Assembly (NCBI RefSeq): GCF_963676285.1
Contig: NZ_OY781062.1
Span: forward strand, 347,021-411,020
Length of the DNA stretch: 64,000 nt
From: an uncultured Sphaerochaeta sp.
Lineage (GTDB): Bacteria; Spirochaetota; Spirochaetia; Sphaerochaetales; Sphaerochaetaceae
Direction of reading: 5' to 3'
Position 1 is the first letter of the stretch, and each line of letters opens with the position of its first letter. A program made the translations under genes and the position numbers. Positions 1 to 7,714 of the stretch are shown here, piece by piece. The notes beneath the pieces are model-generated. The model did no database searches. It was not told where the DNA came from and worked only from the letters and a program-made list of their open reading frames with translations.

Positions 1-790
1 CTGGTATTTTTTCAGTTATTCTATTCTTGGTTATATAGTTGAGGTTCTGTATTGTTCCATAAGACAGGGCTCTCTGGTAAACCGTGGATTTCTTCATGGA
101 CCTTATCTTCCAATCTATGGATTTGGAGCGGTGTTGGTCATTTTCGTCTTTGCAAGATTATCCAACAATCCACTTATCCTGTTTTTTATCGCTGTCATTG
201 GAACCAGCATCCTGGAATATGCTACAGGATATCTTGCTGAGACACTGTTTTCCATCAGATTATGGGATTACTCCTCTGCACGCTTCAACCTCAAGGGAAG
301 GGTCTGTCTCCTCAACTCAACACTTTTTGGATTGCTTTCATTGTTTGTCACCTATGGCGTTCATCCCCATCTCTCAGCGGTATTCGATCATTCCACCCCG
401 GCAGTCATGGAGCTTGGGGCAAAAATCATCATCATATTGTTCAGTGTCGATACCACCATCTCAGTATTGGGAATGAGTGCTTTCCAGAGACAACTTGCTG
501 ATTTCAGGGAAAAGAGAAGGGAGATTGAAAGTCGCCTGAAAGTACTTCACGAATTCAAAGAGAACAAGATGCTTGAAGGTTTGCGTGTAAAGTTGGATAC
601 TGAATTGGATGAATTAAAGATGCGTCTCAGTATTTCTGCCAAACGAATCTTGCATGCATTTCCCTCGCTAACAAGCAGCAACGAGGAAAAGCGGTTATTG
701 CTGGAAACATTGAGAAAGACCATACGGGAGACTGCTTTGCACAAGAAGTTGCATGAAAACAAGCATAGGAGCGAAAAGAGAGATGATTGA
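1..790 (+). CDS. DUF1113 (CmpB-type) membrane protein, 5' end missing
   Basis: The reading frame is open from base 2, so the gene starts before the window; the stop is TGA at 788-790. The visible part begins with membrane segments and carries the conserved run GFLHGPYLPIYGFG (encoded about 101-142), typical of the PF06541 'putative ABC transporter type IV' family. About four hydrophobic segments are followed by a charged, helical C-terminal tail of roughly 90 residues that is probably cytoplasmic and coiled. Despite the family name, transport is not proven for it. It overlaps yggS by 8 bases, so the two are probably translated together. The family call rests on the motif plus the membrane layout; the function is unknown. 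Confidence 0.8.
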   Translation, partial: WYFFSYSILGYIVEVLYCSIRQGSLVNRGFLHGPYLPIYGFGAVLVIFVFARLSNNPLILFFIAVIGTSILEYATGYLAETLFSIRLWDYSSARFNLKGRVCLLNSTLFGLLSLFVTYGVHPHLSAVFDHSTPAVMELGAKIIIILFSVDTTISVLGMSAFQRQLADFREKRREIESRLKVLHEFKENKMLEGLRVKLDTELDELKMRLSISAKRILHAFPSLTSSNEEKRLLLETLRKTIRETALHKKLHENKHRSEKRDD

Positions 791-1466
791 GTTACGGGAG
801 CACTATCAGGAAATATTGGATAGCTTGGGCGAAGCTGCAAAGATTGCCGGGAGAGAACCAAGTGACATTACGCTGATGGCAGTAAGCAAGACCCGTACAT
901 ACCAGGAGATGCTGGACCTATACTCGTGCGGACAGCTCCTCTTTGGGGAAAACCGTGTACAGGAAGTACAGGAGAAGATTCCCCTAGCAAGACCGGAAGG
1001 GATGAGACTGCACCTGATAGGACACCTGCAGTCCAATAAGGCAAAAAAGGCTGTAGAGCTCTTTGATGGTATTGATAGTGTCGATTCCTTAAAGCTTGCC
1101 AAGAAAATTGAAGGATATCTTTCCCGTCCATTTCCCATCCTGCTTGAACTCAAGACAGCACAAGAAGAGTCAAAAAGTGGATTCACTTGTGAGGATGAGC
1201 TCTTCTCAGCTCTAGATGTCATTATGCAAAGTACCTATCTCCAGGTACGGGGGTTGATGACCATTGGTCCCTTGGATGGAGATGAGAAAATGGTAAGAGC
1301 AGCATTCTCACGACTGAGAAGGGCTTTTGAAGCTGTGCAAAAGCGATTTGCTCCTCCATCATTCGATACCCTGAGCATGGGTATGAGCAGTGACTACCGC
1401 CTGGCAATAGAGGAAGGTTCCAACCTGGTAAGGATTGGTACAAAGCTGTTCGGGAAACGGGGGTAA
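783..1466 (+). CDS. yggS: YggS/PLPBP family pyridoxal-phosphate homeostasis protein
   Basis: A 227-residue single-domain PLP-binding protein with the fold of the alanine racemase N-terminal domain; the family buffers PLP and affects amino-acid and vitamin B6 balance rather than catalysing a known reaction. AVSKT near residue 33 holds the PLP lysine (K36). FGENRVQE, HLIGHLQSNK, the EESKSGF motif and a C-terminal LSMGMSSDY...RIGTKLFG phosphate-binding stretch all match. The start is placed at ATG 783 because AGGAG lies at 767-771, and the in-frame ATG at 753 would only add ten residues inside the upstream gene. It sits between a membrane gene and a small membrane protein, three bases from the latter. 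Confidence 0.93.
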   Translation: MIELREHYQEILDSLGEAAKIAGREPSDITLMAVSKTRTYQEMLDLYSCGQLLFGENRVQEVQEKIPLARPEGMRLHLIGHLQSNKAKKAVELFDGIDSVDSLKLAKKIEGYLSRPFPILLELKTAQEESKSGFTCEDELFSALDVIMQSTYLQVRGLMTIGPLDGDEKMVRAAFSRLRRAFEAVQKRFAPPSFDTLSMGMSSDYRLAIEEGSNLVRIGTKLFGKRG

Positions 1467-1468
1467 GC

Positions 1469-1810
1469 ATGCGCCGAGTCATGGTAATCCTACTGCTACT
1501 GCTCATGATCTTCCCATTGCAACTATCAGCTGACCAACTCAAGGGGTATGAACCCTATGAGGAAGAAGAGTTCCCTCTATGGAGCTATAAGATCAGAAGG
1601 GCTGAGACGCTCTTCTTTGGTTCCATGGTTATCACGCTGCCTGTTGCTGCATTGCTGTATCGTGTTGCAGTGGATTCCAATCTTATTGAAACACCATCGA
1701 CTGACCTGCAAAGCTTCCTCATGCAAGGTTCTATTGCCGCCGGTCTTTCACTGGGAATATCGATTACCGATTATATCATCGGTGAAGTGGGGAGTACCAA
1801 TGGGCGTTAA
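1469..1810 (+). CDS. Small membrane protein of unknown function
   Basis: A 113-residue protein not assigned to a family. It opens with MRR and a strongly hydrophobic stretch ending in LSADQ, a likely cleavable signal peptide (about residues 1-21). An acidic patch (YEPYEEEEF) follows, then two hydrophobic segments near residues 49-68 and 85-105. It starts three bases after yggS, and its last 11 bases overlap the start of the pseudouridine synthase, so it is embedded in an operon, which supports it being real. Envelope location is inferred; no function can be given. Confidence 0.65.
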   Translation: MRRVMVILLLLLMIFPLQLSADQLKGYEPYEEEEFPLWSYKIRRAETLFFGSMVITLPVAALLYRVAVDSNLIETPSTDLQSFLMQGSIAAGLSLGISITDYIIGEVGSTNGR

Positions 1811-2807
1811 GGAAGGTAGGGTAGACCTCGTTGTAGAATCCTTGGAACAACCCCTTCGTTTGGATGTCTATGTTGCAAGCCATAGTGACCTTATCTCACG
1901 TTCTACCTTGAGCGAATCAGACACAACGATTGAGCTCAATGGCAAAACAAGCAAGAAAAGTAAACTTGTCAGGGAAGGTGACCGTATAAGCATCCACTTC
2001 AGCCAGTCATTCTTTGAAGGAATTGAAGGGGAGGATATTCCACTTACCGTCCTGTATGAGGATGAGGACCTTCTGGCGATCGACAAGGAACAAGGGATGG
2101 TTGTTCACCCTGCAAATGGTAATACCGAACATACCTTGGTCAATGCGTTGGTCCATCGCTACGGCAAACAGTTCTGTGAGGAACTGCAGGATGAAGAAGC
2201 AAGTGAGGATGAAGTTGACCTCTCCAGTCCAGCAGTTCGTCCCGGCATTGTGCATCGCTTGGATAAGGACACCAGCGGTGTCTTGGTAATTGCCCGAAAC
2301 AGGGTAAGCCATAGAAGTCTTTCTGCACAGTTCAAGGACCGTACCACGAAGAAAATCTATATTGCCTTAGTAAAAGGAGTATTCAAGCAGAGACAGGGTA
2401 TTATAGAGAAACATCTGAAACGTGATCCCAAGGACCGAAAGAAATTCACAACATGTGCTGATGATGAAGGTAGATATGCAAAGACAGAATATCAGGTTTT
2501 AAGACAATACCGTGGGTTTGCACTCTTGAGGATTACCCTCCACACAGGACGAACTCACCAGATCAGGGTCCACCTAAGCAAGGAGGGACACCCAATCATC
2601 GGAGATCCCATTTATGGGAAGGATGATGGACAGACCTTGATGTTGCACGCCTTGCTTCTTGAACTTGACAGCCCATCAAAAGGAATGAGATTGCGTTTCG
2701 TTGCTGCAATGCCTGAACGTTTTCTCTCTTATGTACGCTCTACTCATCCTCTCTCCAATTCTGGCGCTCGGTCTCAATCTTGCCCAACTGCAAAAGATCG
2801 TGGTTGA
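1800..2807 (+). CDS. RluA-family 23S rRNA/tRNA pseudouridine synthase
   Basis: Converts uridine to pseudouridine in rRNA or tRNA. An S4-like RNA-binding domain occupies about residues 1-70 (LDVYVASHSDLISRST, then VREGDRISI), followed by the catalytic domain with VLYEDEDLLAIDKEQGMVVHP and the signature HRLDKDTSGVLVIAR, in which D155 is the expected catalytic aspartate. TGRTHQIRVHL and GHPIIGDPIYG are also present. ATG 1800 is preceded by GGGGAG at 1789-1794; longer in-frame starts would run through the upstream gene. At 335 residues it fits RluD/RluC-type enzymes, but the target uridine cannot be told. The last 68 bases overlap the convergent MBL gene, giving an unusual C-terminal tail after the ERFLSYV end. 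Confidence 0.92.
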   Translation: MGVKEGRVDLVVESLEQPLRLDVYVASHSDLISRSTLSESDTTIELNGKTSKKSKLVREGDRISIHFSQSFFEGIEGEDIPLTVLYEDEDLLAIDKEQGMVVHPANGNTEHTLVNALVHRYGKQFCEELQDEEASEDEVDLSSPAVRPGIVHRLDKDTSGVLVIARNRVSHRSLSAQFKDRTTKKIYIALVKGVFKQRQGIIEKHLKRDPKDRKKFTTCADDEGRYAKTEYQVLRQYRGFALLRITLHTGRTHQIRVHLSKEGHPIIGDPIYGKDDGQTLMLHALLLELDSPSKGMRLRFVAAMPERFLSYVRSTHPLSNSGARSQSCPTAKDRG

Positions 2808-3348
2808 ACATACGCTCGATTCTCAACTTGCTTGCCGTGCCATGTCCTGGGAAGAGAAGGATGTTCTCATCGAGTGTCATCAGTTTCTGATTGATGGATG
2901 AGATAAGCAGAGCCTGCTCCCGGTATCCGGGTGTTGATCCTATTCTACCACAAAGCAGCGTATCGCCAGTAAATAATGCATGATCGATTTTATATACCAT
3001 GCTGTCCAAACTGTGACCCGGTATATGGATGACCTCAATTTCCAAACCACAGAGATTAAGAACTTCTGCATCCTCAATTGGATGATAGAGAAATTCATAG
3101 CTACTAAAGGCTGAGGCATGGACCTCCACATCGTAGATCTTCTTCAGGGTGCCAAGTCCCTCTGTATGGGAAGGGTGTCGATGGGTAAGCAGTACATGTT
3201 TCAATTTGTACCTATTTGCCTCAATCAAGTTGATCAACTCCGTATCCACATGTCCAGGGTCGATCAAGAGGGCATCACTGCCCTCCTTACGGGCAACCAA
3301 ATAGGTATTGCAGAAACCTACGACTGAGAAATGCTGATAGATATTCAA
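2740..3348 (-). CDS. Metallo-beta-lactamase-fold hydrolase with altered metal motif
   Basis: A 202-residue glyoxalase-II-like hydrolase of unknown substrate. The fold is shown by LLIDPGH, a THRHPSH metal motif (about residues 55-61), HIPGHSLDS, FTGDTLL and LFPGHG. The usual HxHxDH motif reads HxHxSH here, so the aspartate that normally binds the second metal is replaced by serine. The start is taken as TTG at 3348, because AGGAGG lies seven bases upstream; a TTG further up would place that site inside the gene. The TTG overlaps the stop of the upstream pentapeptide gene (TTGA), which suggests translational coupling. The 3' end runs 68 bases into rluA on the other strand. Confidence 0.85.
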   Translation of the reverse strand: MNIYQHFSVVGFCNTYLVARKEGSDALLIDPGHVDTELINLIEANRYKLKHVLLTHRHPSHTEGLGTLKKIYDVEVHASAFSSYEFLYHPIEDAEVLNLCGLEIEVIHIPGHSLDSMVYKIDHALFTGDTLLCGRIGSTPGYREQALLISSINQKLMTLDENILLFPGHGTASKLRIERMFNHDLLQLGKIETERQNWREDE

Positions 3349-3923
3349 AAGCGTGCCTCCTCCCAATTGGAGTAGCGGAAAGAGACGCGTCTCCTGTCAG
3401 TATATACAAAGTCTGCTTTCTTCAAGTTGCAATCCTCAAAATCAGTATCCCTGAGAAAACTTGAATTGAAGGTTGAAAAGTAGAGGTCACAGTCGCAAAA
3501 CGAACAACGCAGTGTATCGATTCCACTGAAATTGGTATGCATAATCATGCTACCTGAGAAATCGCAATCGATCATCTTGCTACCTGAAAATACACTGTAG
3601 CGGGAGATGATACTGTTGAATTTGCACTTTTCAAAGAGACAAAAATCAAAAAAGCTGTTAAGCAAGGTGACTTGTGAGAAATCCACACCTCGAAAAGTGC
3701 ACCATGCCATATTTGAAGCGGAAATGATTTTCTTTCCCAAGGTGAGGTTGTCAAACTCACTACCAGTCAACGAATAATCAACAATATCATTTCTGCCTGT
3801 TAGCCGATCAAGACAATCCTGGTAGAGTTCGTCTTGGTTCTCGCTATGACGAAAACAATAGTTGCCTTCATTGCATACATAGGTATGGCAGAGTGGGTGA
3901 GAGCACGTTTTAAAACTGAACAT
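3345..3923 (-). CDS. Pentapeptide-repeat-like protein with Cys/His-rich N terminus
   Basis: A 192-residue protein. From about residue 55 on, every fifth position is dominated by F or L in runs such as CTFRGVDFSQVTLLNS, CDFSGSMIMHTNFSG and TDFEDCNLKKADF, the pattern of pentapeptide repeats that fold into a right-handed beta-helix. The first 26 residues hold C7, H9, C12, H13, C17, C23 and H26, which could bind a metal such as zinc. The function is unknown; some pentapeptide proteins bind DNA gyrase, but nothing here shows that. It is co-directional and overlapping with the MBL gene downstream and divergent from rsgA. No Shine-Dalgarno site is visible before ATG 3923 (see the promoter entry). 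Confidence 0.75.
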   Translation of the reverse strand: MFSFKTCSHPLCHTYVCNEGNYCFRHSENQDELYQDCLDRLTGRNDIVDYSLTGSEFDNLTLGKKIISASNMAWCTFRGVDFSQVTLLNSFFDFCLFEKCKFNSIISRYSVFSGSKMIDCDFSGSMIMHTNFSGIDTLRCSFCDCDLYFSTFNSSFLRDTDFEDCNLKKADFVYTDRRRVSFRYSNWEEARF

Positions 3924-3929
3924 AGCATT

Positions 3930-3957
3930 ACAGTATCAAATACCATCTGGTTGTCAA
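3930..3957 (-). promoter_or_regulatory. Sigma70-type promoter of the pentapeptide/MBL operon
   Basis: On the minus strand TTGACA (3957-3952), a 16-base spacer and TACTGT (3935-3930) form a good promoter. The expected start of transcription lies at about 3923, which is the A of the gene's ATG, so the transcript may be leaderless. The -35 box overlaps that of the divergent rsgA promoter. Confidence 0.6.
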
Positions 3958-3979
3958 GAGCCCCGTTTGCAGATACAGT
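3951..3979 (+). promoter_or_regulatory. Sigma70-type promoter of rsgA-mutS2
   Basis: TTGTCA (3951-3956), a 17-base spacer and TACAGT (3974-3979), 22 bases before rsgA's ATG. Its -35 box shares bases 3952-3956 with the divergent promoter, so the two may compete for RNA polymerase. Confidence 0.6.
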
Positions 3980-4001
3980 ACTACCTGGGAGCTATAAAGA
4001 G

Positions 4002-4970
4002 ATGCAAACAGGCCTGATAACCAGAGGAATCAACAATATTTACACGGTGGAGTCTCAAGGGAACTCCTATCTTTGCCGTATCAAGGGAAAACAGTTGTTC
4101 CAGGTTACCGACGAGTACAATCCACTAGCCGTAGGGGACCAGGTATCTTTTGTCGTTACCAACGAGGGAGAGGGGCTGATCACCGAAAGACTCGATAGAC
4201 GTAACTGTTTCCAGCGCTGGAATGCGAAGAAAGGATGTAATCAGACCGTGGTAGCCAACATGGATTTGGTCGTCTGTGTAAGCAGTGTCGAAAGTCCTCC
4301 TTTCAGACCACGATTCATTGACCGGGTAATAGCTTGCTCCCGTAAAGCTCCGGTCATGATCATCCTTAACAAGAGTGACATCCTTCTCACTGAGGAGGAA
4401 CATGAGCGCTTTTCCCTTTACGGTAAACTTGGGTATCAGACGATGGCGGTCAGTGCTGCCAATGGAGAGAATCTTGATCGATTGCATCAGGTTCTGAAAG
4501 GTAAGACAGTGGCATTTGTCGGACAGAGTGGGGTTGGAAAATCCACGTTGATCAACCGTTTGTTGGGAGTAGAGCAGAAGACAGGTGAAATCTCACATAA
4601 ATATAATCGTGGTCGGCATACCACCAATCATGCTCTGTTGTTGCATGGTCCAGATTTTACGATTGCCGATACGCCTGGTGTAAGGGAGTTCCTCGTCCCA
4701 CACACCGATCCCCACGAATTAAGCGATGCTTTTCCTGAGTTTGCGGAGTTTGCAGGCTCATGTACGTATGAAGGATGCCTGCATCAGGGAGAGCCTGGAT
4801 GCAAGGTGATGGAAGCAGTGGAACAGGATCTCATTCACTACGATAGATACGAGAGCTATCTCAGGATGCTCGCTTCCCTCAATGAAAAGAAACCTGAGTG
4901 GATGGGAAAGAATGACCGTTCAAAATCCTGGGTCAAACGAATGGAGAGAGATGAATCACAAGAGTATTGA
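4002..4970 (+). CDS. rsgA: Ribosome small subunit-dependent GTPase A
   Basis: A circularly permuted GTPase acting late in 30S subunit maturation. An N-terminal OB-fold (about residues 1-70, with YLCRIKGK and VGDQVSF) is followed by the permuted GTPase order: NKSD (G4) before the P-loop GQSGVGKST (about 172-180), then TTNHA and DTPGV. The C-terminal zinc motif C-x5-C-x-H-x5-C is visible in SCTYEGCLHQGEPGC. The 322-residue length is typical. ATG 4002 has GGGAG ten bases upstream; the longer in-frame start at 3834 would run back through the divergent promoters. The 3' end overlaps mutS2 by 20 bases. Confidence 0.95.
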   Translation: MQTGLITRGINNIYTVESQGNSYLCRIKGKQLFQVTDEYNPLAVGDQVSFVVTNEGEGLITERLDRRNCFQRWNAKKGCNQTVVANMDLVVCVSSVESPPFRPRFIDRVIACSRKAPVMIILNKSDILLTEEEHERFSLYGKLGYQTMAVSAANGENLDRLHQVLKGKTVAFVGQSGVGKSTLINRLLGVEQKTGEISHKYNRGRHTTNHALLLHGPDFTIADTPGVREFLVPHTDPHELSDAFPEFAEFAGSCTYEGCLHQGEPGCKVMEAVEQDLIHYDRYESYLRMLASLNEKKPEWMGKNDRSKSWVKRMERDESQEY

Positions 4971-7299
4971 AGAACTGGGGTTCTTCCAGGTTTTACAACA
5001 GATACAGAGCATGAGTCATGCACCAGAAGGTGTGCAAGTTCTTGAAACGCTCCCTTTTATCGATACACAGGATGAGCTTACCGTACGTCAGAGACAAGTT
5101 TCAGCAGCAATGAAACTGCTCTCAGGTGCCGATAGACTCATCATCCACTCATTCCCTGCAATCCAGGAAACGCTCTCATCTCTTGATGATCCTACCCAAG
5201 GGGCAGAAGGGTATGAACTGCTTGATCTAGCGCGGTATATCCGTAGTGCTGAGCATCTCTATAAGCATATGGAGTCTGTGCAGGATCCTGATGGATATTT
5301 TTTGGTGTTGAGCCCTCTCTTAGGAGAAGGGTTGCCACATGAACTGGTGGCTTTTGCTGACCAAACTGAGAGCACACTCGATGAGAGTGGTCAGGTAAGA
5401 AACACACATCCAAGGATAAGTGCCCTCTTCCGTCAGGTGGAAGCAGCCAAGAGTGAACGATCCCGTTTCTGTGCCCAGTTCATCAGGAGCAATCCTACTG
5501 CAGTGCAAACTGACCAGGAAGCAATGAGGGATGGAAGATTGGTCATCCCCGTAAGAAGCGACCGGAGAAGCCAGGTACAAGGATTTGTATCCAGCAGTTC
5601 CAGTTCAGGGAATACCGTGTTCATGGAACCCTATACCCTTGTTGAGATGAACAATTCGGTGATGATGGCACAGAACCAAATACTCGTGGAAATTGCCAAG
5701 ATTCTCAGGGAACTGAACAGTAGTGCGAGAGCACTCAGAACGCAGCTGAACGCTTTATCCACACGTATTGGCATGCTTGATGCTATATTCTCTATTGCTC
5801 TTTGGGCTCTGGACACACATTGCACCGCCACAGACCTGAAGACAAACCGATGCAACCTTGAGCTGGCCCGGCATCCTTTGCTGGGAAAAAAAGCTGTTCC
5901 TATATCCATTACGCTCGAAGAGGGTGTAAGGGCCGTGGTCATAAGCGGTCCGAATGCGGGTGGAAAGACTGTTACGATCAAGACTGTTGGGTTGTTTGCA
6001 CTGCTTAATCAATACTGTGGATACATTCCTGCAAAAGAGGGGAGCAGCCTGCCCTTATTTGACAATCTGTTTACTGATATAGGTGACGAACAGTCGATTG
6101 AGGAAGAGCTCTCCACGTTCAGTGGCCACATGAAACAGATTGGGTACATTCTCAGAAACATGAGTGAGAGAAGTTTGATTATTCTCGATGAACTTGGCAG
6201 TGGTACTGATCCAGTTGAAGGTTCTGCAATAGCCCGCTCTGTCCTTGAATTCTGTTTGGAGAAAGCAAAACTAACATTGGTAACGAGTCATCATGGAGTG
6301 CTCAAACAGTTTGCCTATGCAAAGAAGGAAGTGATCAATGCCTCAATGGAGTTCAACGAACACTCCCATATGCCTACCTTCAGGGTCATACAAGGATTGC
6401 CTGGAGAGAGCCACGCGATCGATACAGCACGATACATGAAACTCCCTGAGGAAGTCATATCCCGAGCTGAACAATACCTTGGCAGTGAAGCAGTCCAGAT
6501 TGCTTCCATCATCAAGGATCTTGAGGAAAAACGGAAAGAGCTTGAGAGGCAGGAAGAAAAAACCCAAAAACGATATTACACGCTACAGCAAGAAGTGAAA
6601 CAACTTCAGCTCAAGGAGCTTCGTGTACGTCAAAGAGAAGCGCAGCTCAAGGATGAACAAACAACTGAGCTTGCCCGGTTCATGAGTGCAAAACGAAAAG
6701 AGTTGGAAAACCTTGTAAAGACCATGAGGGAAGGTGAACTGGATAAGGCTAAACGCAAACAGGTAAAAGCGTATGTACAAAGCCTTGAGGACAGGGTGCA
6801 GGATGAACGAACCCTACTTGAGCAAAGCGAAGAGGAACTTTCAGCGATTGAGGTACAAAATCCACAGGAGTTCAGTGAAGGCATGGAAGTGCTTTGTGGA
6901 ACATCAAAACGATTGGGAAAAATCCTGAAGAAGCAGGGAAGGAACAAGTATCTTGTTGCAATTGGATCGATGCGAATGACGCTCGAGGGCAAGCAATTAC
7001 AAGCGATCAAGGAGCAACAGAAAAAAATATTGGTGTCGTATGATAGCAGTACTCCACGTCCTAAACTGATGCTTGACCTGAGAGGGTATACCTTAGAGGA
7101 AGCTCTCGCTTCCCTTGAACAGCAGATTGAAAGCTGCCTGGTTCATGGAGTATCTCAATTTTCCGTCATTCATGGATATGGGGACGGAATTCTCTCCAAG
7201 GGAATTTCCTCATATCTGGAGAAGCATCGCTCGATACAGGGGTTTCGATTCGCCACACCTGAAGATGGAGGTATGGGAAAAACATACGTACAACTTTAG
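4951..7299 (+). CDS. mutS2: Endonuclease MutS2 / ribosome rescue factor
   Basis: A 782-residue MutS2. The core and lever regions lead into the ABC-type ATPase with Walker A GPNAGGKTV near residue 333, the STFSGHMKQI signature and Walker B LIILDELGSGTDP. A long charged coiled coil follows, then a KOW-like segment and a C-terminal Smr domain (about 700-782) with LDLRGYT and HGYGDG. The MutS mismatch-recognition domain is absent, as expected for MutS2. The family has been linked to suppression of recombination and, in Bacillus, to splitting collided ribosomes; pairing with rsgA fits the second role. ATG 4951 follows GGAGAG; earlier in-frame starts lie deep inside rsgA. Confidence 0.95.
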   Translation: MNHKSIEELGFFQVLQQIQSMSHAPEGVQVLETLPFIDTQDELTVRQRQVSAAMKLLSGADRLIIHSFPAIQETLSSLDDPTQGAEGYELLDLARYIRSAEHLYKHMESVQDPDGYFLVLSPLLGEGLPHELVAFADQTESTLDESGQVRNTHPRISALFRQVEAAKSERSRFCAQFIRSNPTAVQTDQEAMRDGRLVIPVRSDRRSQVQGFVSSSSSSGNTVFMEPYTLVEMNNSVMMAQNQILVEIAKILRELNSSARALRTQLNALSTRIGMLDAIFSIALWALDTHCTATDLKTNRCNLELARHPLLGKKAVPISITLEEGVRAVVISGPNAGGKTVTIKTVGLFALLNQYCGYIPAKEGSSLPLFDNLFTDIGDEQSIEEELSTFSGHMKQIGYILRNMSERSLIILDELGSGTDPVEGSAIARSVLEFCLEKAKLTLVTSHHGVLKQFAYAKKEVINASMEFNEHSHMPTFRVIQGLPGESHAIDTARYMKLPEEVISRAEQYLGSEAVQIASIIKDLEEKRKELERQEEKTQKRYYTLQQEVKQLQLKELRVRQREAQLKDEQTTELARFMSAKRKELENLVKTMREGELDKAKRKQVKAYVQSLEDRVQDERTLLEQSEEELSAIEVQNPQEFSEGMEVLCGTSKRLGKILKKQGRNKYLVAIGSMRMTLEGKQLQAIKEQQKKILVSYDSSTPRPKLMLDLRGYTLEEALASLEQQIESCLVHGVSQFSVIHGYGDGILSKGISSYLEKHRSIQGFRFATPEDGGMGKTYVQL

Positions 7300-7312
7300 A
7301 AATGTTGATCAC

Positions 7313-7330
7313 GCCCTCTTTACAGAGGGC
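7313..7330 (+). terminator. Hairpin after mutS2, fused to the next promoter
   Basis: GCCCTC (7313-7318) pairs with GAGGGC (7325-7330) around the loop TTTACA, followed by ATTTTA. The stem is short and the T run weak. The loop is at the same time the -35 box of the next promoter. Confidence 0.5.
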
Positions 7331-7347
7331 ATTTTACTGAGTATACT
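7319..7347 (+). promoter_or_regulatory. Promoter of the 7376-8190 gene pair
   Basis: TTTACA (7319-7324), a 17-base spacer and TATACT (7342-7347), both close to consensus. Transcription should begin near 7354, inside the palindrome at 7351-7365. Confidence 0.65.
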
Positions 7348-7350
7348 AAA

Positions 7351-7365
7351 TTAGTAATTTACTAA
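7351..7365. promoter_or_regulatory. Perfect palindrome at the transcription start, likely operator
   Basis: TTAGTAATTTACTAA is a perfect 7+1+7 palindrome just downstream of the -10 box. A further ACTAAA copy sits at 7345-7350. The position over the start site is that of a repressor operator; the regulator is not identifiable in the window. Confidence 0.5.
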
Positions 7366-7375
7366 AGGTTACTCT

Positions 7376-7714
7376 ATGGATAAAAAACAACTTCGTTCCC
7401 TTTATGAGGAGCAAAAACCGCCAATGGGTGTATTTCTCTTGGTTGATGCCAGTACTTCACAGGAGTATCTGGGGGTAAGCAACAATTTTCAGGCAACCAA
7501 GAACTCTCTCTTTTTCCGACTTTCTGTTGGGGCTCTGGCAAACTATCCATCATTACAGGATAGCTATGACAAGCATGGGCCTTCTATTCTGGAGTTTTCC
7601 ATATTGGAAGAGCTTGATTATCAAGAGAATGTTTCTGATTATCGAGCAGACCTTGAAGCATTGCTCTCCATGATGAAACAAACCCATACACACGCAAAGG
7701 AGATAAATATATGA
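7376..7714 (+). CDS. Small GIY-YIG-like protein, probably catalytically altered
   Basis: A 112-residue protein. The run MGVFLLVDASTSQEYLGVSNN fits the start of a GIY-YIG domain, with GVF in place of GIY and YLG in place of YIG; the helix and strand pattern that follows (LFFRLSVGAL...LQDSYDKHGPSILEFSILEEL) matches a subfamily of small GIY-YIG-like proteins in Firmicutes and Bacteroidetes. The first catalytic tyrosine is therefore missing while the second may remain. Nuclease activity is doubtful. It has its own promoter and palindrome and overlaps the next gene by four bases (ATGA). A distant relative lies on the other strand at 9452-9766. The family call comes from motif reading only. Confidence 0.55.
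   Translation: MDKKQLRSLYEEQKPPMGVFLLVDASTSQEYLGVSNNFQATKNSLFFRLSVGALANYPSLQDSYDKHGPSILEFSILEELDYQENVSDYRADLEALLSMMKQTHTHAKEINI

Noticed and set aside
753-782. Upstream start for yggS at 753
   Set aside because: It would add ten residues encoded within the upstream gene and ignore the AGGAG site placed for ATG 783.
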